Of a stretch of DNA of 20,794 nt, positions 20,486 to 20,794 are shown one piece after another (positions within the stretch are counted from its first letter, which is position 1; the number at the start of each line of letters is the position of its first letter). The notes beneath the pieces are model-generated. The model ran no database searches, was not told the origin of the DNA, and saw nothing but the letters and a program-made list of their open reading frames with translations. Both the position numbers and the translations under genes were made by a program. Source of the DNA: Bacillota bacterium (GTDB lineage Bacteria; Bacillota; Clostridia; Oscillospirales; Ruminococcaceae); assembly GCA_023391005.1 (NCBI GenBank), contig JAEWBS010000013.1:1-20794 (forward strand), in the 5' to 3' direction.

Positions 20486-20794
20486 TTAAAACTGGCCGAG
20501 GAACCGCAGGTCGTTCTCAAACAGAAGCCGCAGATCGTCGATGTTATAGCGTCTCATGGTCACACGCTCAAGCCCCATGCCCAGCGCAAAGCCGCTGTAT
20601 TCCTCGGGGTCGATGCCGCCGTTTTGCAGCACCTTGGGGTGTATCATGCCGCAGCCGAGCAGCTCGATCCAGCCCTCGCCCTTGCAGAGGCGGCAGCCCT
20701 CGCCGTGGCAGCTAAAGCACATGATATCCATCTCGGCCGAGGGCTCGGTGAACGGGAAGTGGTGCGGTCGAAAACGGGTGACGGTGTCCTCGCC
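20486..20794 (-). CDS. pheS: Phenylalanyl-tRNA synthetase alpha subunit, C-terminal part
   Basis: The gene runs off the right edge; about 102 C-terminal residues are visible. They begin with the class-II motif 2-like TRFRPHHFPFTEPSAEMD, continue with a Cys-rich CHGEGCRLCKGEGW and LLGCGMIHPKVL, and end with the motif 3 sequence FALGMGLERVTMRRYNIDD and NDLRFLGQF. These are hallmarks of the PheS catalytic core that binds ATP and Phe. The Cys-rich loop is found in a subset of bacterial PheS. The promoter and any T-box leader would lie outside the window. Confidence 0.96.
   Translation of the reverse strand, partial: GEDTVTRFRPHHFPFTEPSAEMDIMCFSCHGEGCRLCKGEGWIELLGCGMIHPKVLQNGGIDPEEYSGFALGMGLERVTMRRYNIDDLRLLFENDLRFLGQF

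Noticed and set aside
1..20794. CRISPR arrays, tRNA or rRNA genes, insertion sequences
   Set aside because: I saw no regularly spaced repeats, no cloverleaf-like sequence with CCA-type ends, and no transposase-like frames.

Overview
This is a 20.8 kb stretch of a chromosome from a Gram-positive, probably anaerobic, spore-forming member of the Clostridia. The Oscillospirales/Ruminococcaceae type is my best guess. The reasons are the moderately GC-rich codon use, strong GGAGG-type ribosome binding sites, oxygen-independent heme-type enzymology (HemZ), and an ordered cluster that matches the Bacillus subtilis yabM-yabN-yabO-yabP-yabQ-divIC-yabR neighbourhood. Nearly everything is core gene content. 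I see no CRISPR array, insertion sequence, prophage, tRNA or rRNA gene.

Layout, left to right. Bases 1-2609 (+) hold a compact, overlapping unit: the end of a metallo-beta-lactamase-fold hydrolase, hemZ, and a uridine-kinase-like P-loop kinase. A zinc-ribbon protein with its own promoter and terminator follows (2616-3093). Bases 3163-8451 (+) are the conserved sporulation/division/translation neighbourhood: a SpoVB/MurJ-type flippase, mazG, hup (HU), rqcP (yabO), yabP, yabQ, divIC and an S1-domain yabR homologue, ending in a strong terminator. Here yabQ runs in frame into divIC with no stop codon, yet divIC keeps its own promoter and ribosome binding site. A sigma-E-like promoter lies in front of yabP. 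Bases 8595-11946 (+) hold an amidohydrolase, a gene-poor 450-base interval, the long-form hibernation factor hpf, and a THUMP-domain RNA methyltransferase. Bases 12096-15640 (+) hold serC with a strong promoter and an attenuator-like leader, an archaeal-type phosphoglycerate mutase family enzyme, and an MgtC/SapB membrane protein. A secreted protein with an internal helical duplication follows at 15855-16748.

The strand then switches. On the minus strand lie a 78-residue miniature tail-collar protein (16954-17190), a conserved small protein of unknown function (17437-17733), ireB (17787-18032), pheT (18089-20470) and the 3' part of pheS (20486 to the window edge). pheS-pheT is a 15-base-spaced operon. 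ireB has its own promoter between it and pheT.

Functionally the window joins nucleotide hygiene (MazG), nucleoid structure (HU), ribosome rescue and hibernation (RqcP, HPF), spore formation (SpoVB-like, YabP, YabQ), septation (DivIC), serine synthesis (SerC) and Phe-tRNA charging. I did not find a clearly new multi-gene system. The observations most worth checking are the YabQ-DivIC continuous frame, the serC leader, the miniature tail-collar gene and the duplicated secreted protein. All functional calls are by reading the translated sequences and were not checked by database search.
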